NCBI RefSeq assembly: GCF_021134715.1
Contig: NC_060028.1
Location: 10,639,482-10,703,481, forward strand
Source: Daphnia pulex
Taxonomy: Eukaryota > Arthropoda > Branchiopoda > Diplostraca > Daphniidae
Direction of reading: 5' to 3'
Length of the DNA: 64,000 nt
This document shows positions 61,204-64,000 of the stretch, piece after piece. Numbering within the stretch: the stretch's first letter is position 1; each line of letters begins with the position of its first letter. Below the pieces are notes generated by a model. That model had not been told where the DNA came from, ran no database searches, and saw nothing but the letters and a program-made list of their open reading frames with translations. A program made the position numbers and the translations under genes.

Positions 61204-63680
61204 CTAAATTTATTGAAAGGGCAAACAGACAGACAAAACAGTCAATACATGTTGATTAAAAAAAAAAAAACTACCGCATAGTTGTGACACAACAACCCCA
61301 CCGCAGACAACTTTCCCGAAAAATCGTGTTTGAAAGGAATGGAAAGCTTTCGCAGTCAAAAATACATACGAACGATGTGCGGTTATCGGATTCTTTATGA
61401 GAAGAAGAAGGAAGAAGAAAAAAAAAACAAGTGTCACGGCGCGGTTATAACCTGGCGTGAGAGAAGCTTTAAAGAATAAAAAAGCTCTACTCCGCCTAGA
61501 AAGGGATGGTTAACCTACTGCCCTAGGTGAAATAAAGAAAAAGAAGACCCGGATTTCTTGAATTCTCTCCTTCCAAAACGGCCGTCCAATTTGCATCGAC
61601 ACAACACGCTACGACCGCGTTCTCCTTCTGATCGATTCCCCCATTCCTTTTTCCCCTAGCTCACCCACCTCTTAGCTAACTACGTTTAACCACAGCCCCC
61701 TCTTTTCCATCATAAATAAGATTAAGTCTTGAGCGAAAAAAAAAACGACATTTCTGTTTGCATTATGAATAAACAAAGTCGACAGAGAAGAAGAATCAAC
61801 ACAGGGGAGTAGAAAAAAGGTAAAAGAAAATGAAGGACGCTAAGGGTCAGTTCATGTCCCGCGGACATCCTACTTCTATTTTAACGGGCCGAGAGTGTAT
61901 ATAGTGCCTTACGCCTTGTGTGTGTTACACATGTTCCTACATCTTTTTGGCGCCCAAAGGTAAAGCTCACAGCACCATTCAGACTCGTGCGTATGGAAAA
62001 CAAAAAGGAATTCAGATTACACACACCGAGTATCGAGTAACAAAATAACGAATAACTTATTGCACACAGCATGCCAAGTATTTAAGGTGACGCCCAGAAA
62101 AGAATTTTTCGACGTACCAAACGACAGACAAACAGCTCAGCAAAATGGCCAATCAACCTGCTGCTAGCTGGTGGACAAGTGGGGGAGAGAATAACACGAG
62201 ATCGAACGGCAGCTTTTGAAAATAGACTCAACAATGGAGACTTTGCTTTTGTGTTTGATCTAGAATAGAATAGCAAAGCAAAATCAAAAGAGTTGAACGG
62301 CTCGCTGGTGCATTCCACCACCATCACCAACCGAATGGTGGGTGTTTGAAAAACTAGACGACCAGAATAAAGTAGAGGTAGGCGTGAGAGGGAGGGAGGA
62401 GGCCCGAGGGGATTGAAATTCCATAAAGTTAGCAGGCTTAATGAATAAAGAAATTGGCACGTTTTTTTTTTTTTTTAATTTTTACGACAGATATTCTTTT
62501 CTCACGATCTAAAAGGAAAACCCGACATTTTAAATTCCCAACAACGTGTAGTCCAGCAATTTCTTTCAAGCCCCCGAAACGTTGGGTACTAGCCCCAACT
62601 CCACAACACAGAGATTAAAAATGGCCGGAATTGACAGTGTGTTGAACGCTAAATACGTACACGAGAACTGAGAGATTTCCAACGTGACGCTGCTTCAAAG
62701 ATCAGTGTACAACTGATGGATATTTCCTTCCTATTTCCGGTTTCTCTCGCTCGAACAATCACCACAAATCTCTATGTGCACTCACACACAAACACACAAC
62801 ACAACACTCTCTCTCTGACGATCACACAAGCGATGCACTTGCTGGCTTTGACCGAGAGCGTAGACAAACTGCAGGTTTTCGACGAATAAACCAGCAAAAT
62901 GGAAGGTAAAATGTGGGAGGGGAGAAATGCCGAGCCCCTCAGGAGGGGAAACTCTTCAGCCATCTAGCGTTCAGCATTGCCAACCAAAAAACAAAAGAAG
63001 TGGTTTGAAAAAACGAAATGAATACCTGTTTGAAAAAGAAAAACGACAACGAGACACATTAATAACTTTCTTTTCTTTCTTTATTATTCAAATTTCGCGA
63101 AGAAAAATGCCTTGACCGATCAACCCTCTGACAAAATCAACAGCACTTGATGTGTGGGATACATAATGCCTCGTTTTTAATTAAAAAAAAAGGTTAGACA
63201 TGGATGTTGGAAAACGCTACCGTTGAAATAGCAAACAGGAAGAACATCAAGTGTGTGTGTGGAAGGGATGGGATAAAGAAAAGATAAGCCAATGACGTCG
63301 TCCCGACTTAATAGGACATTTCCCCACCAGTACTTTTGGACACACATTTTCTTTTTTCCAATTCATTTAAACAGGAGGAGTTGAGACGGAAAATATAATA
63401 TACACAAGGCACCTAGGAGCTCATCTATATCAATCGATAGATCATCATTGTATATACGTTTGGGATAAAACTTGGAAACTGATTATATTTTGCAGACTAA
63501 ATGGCTTTCGACTTCTGTTTTGTCCTACAGCCGAAAACACACTCGAAGAATATATATATATAAATTGTGTAGATGTATACAAAAGCAAAAGAAAAATAAA
63601 CATAAGAGATGAAAAATTGTCGCAATGGCAAGGCTGTGTACTCCTGTATCGTCACGATGGAAAGGCGCAATAATTACGCC
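61204..63680. other. Upstream region or first intron of the ASPP gene
   Basis: No exon resembling the family's N-terminal domain was found on the minus strand. The stretch must hold the ASPP transcription start, because the next gene on the same strand ends at 63731. A TATA-like CTATATAC on the minus strand near 61895 is one weak promoter candidate. Confidence 0.4.
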
Positions 63681-63686
63681 TTTATT
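63681..63686 (-). terminator. Poly(A) signal of the right-edge gene
   Basis: The minus strand reads AATAAA here, 45 bp after the TAG at 63731-63733. Confidence 0.5.
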
Positions 63687-63730
63687 TTTGTTGTTGTTTT
63701 CCCTTTGGGTTTGTTTATCTCCAACCAAAT

Positions 63731-63984
63731 CTAACTGATGGTAGCACTGGTGGAGTTGAAAAGGGCCGACGACCGTTTCACCCGCGAGCCTTGATTGTTC
63801 TGCTGGTGGCGTTTCTCGTCGCTAGAGTCTCCAGTATCGATGCCCGAGTCCTCTTCTCCCACACCGCTGGAGGAGGAGGAGGTGGTGGTAACGGAAGATG
63901 AAGAGGAAGACACCGGACTCGACTCGACTATTTCCTTGAGTACTTCGGTGACGTGAGTGAAGAAGTCTGGAACGCCTTCATAGC
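63731..63984 (-). CDS. Last coding exon of an unidentified gene (partial, runs off the window)
   Basis: A TTTCTCAG splice acceptor ends at 63985, and the frame then runs 84 residues to TAG at 63731. It begins YEGVPDFFTHVTEVLKEIV, which looks like a folded, amphipathic end of a domain. A Ser/Thr-rich, acidic tail follows with DSGIDTGDSSDE, a segment like casein-kinase and beta-TrCP-type phospho-sites, and then basic residues. The phase implies that one nucleotide of the first codon comes from the preceding exon, outside the window. I do not recognise the family. Confidence 0.6.
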
Positions 63985-64000
63985 CTGAGAAAAAAAGCAA

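Noticed and set aside
1-64000. CRISPR array or bacterial operon structure
   Set aside because: The DNA is eukaryotic, with spliced genes; the tandem repeats seen are microsatellites and short duplications without regular spacers.

Overview
The window is eukaryotic nuclear DNA from an arthropod. Small introns (about 60-110 bp) with GT-AG borders, dense microsatellites and the gene families present suggest a branchiopod crustacean such as Daphnia; this is inference, because no species marker was read.

Layout. Positions 1-5150 hold a broken copy of a cohesin STAG/SA gene, with introns, three in-frame stops and a large internal deletion, followed by a second fragment of the same locus. Two fold-back (hairpin) elements lie in and beside this block: an old one centred near 3833 and a well-preserved one at 5440-5820. 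Positions 5821-8000 hold short tandem duplications and possibly an ankyrin relic. Position 8070 starts an intronless 966-residue OSCA/TMEM63-type channel with an extra transmembrane segment and an extracellular C-type-lectin-like domain at its C-terminus, the most unusual protein here. It converges on a small THAP zinc-finger gene (11640-11936, minus).

Positions 16779-24751 (minus) hold a four-exon secreted coiled-coil protein with a fibrinogen-related domain (775 aa), resembling Drosophila Scabrous in size and layout. Upstream lie about 26 kb in which I recognise no gene (24752-51144); this is rich in simple repeats and contains grouped CAGCTG E-boxes. A nine-exon secreted Ser/Thr-rich coiled-coil protein of unknown family (51145-54285, plus) follows. 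It converges on an ASPP/PPP1R13 gene (57694-61094, minus) with coiled coil, RVxF motif, ankyrin repeats and SH3, assembled from nine coding exons. At the right edge is the last coding exon of another minus-strand gene (63731-63984).

These genes do not form one pathway. The likely links are local: convergent pairs (8070 gene with THAP; 51145 gene with ASPP), and the gene desert as possible regulatory DNA of the two genes that diverge from it. All exon joins were assembled by eye from splice consensus, reading frame and family similarity, with no transcript evidence.
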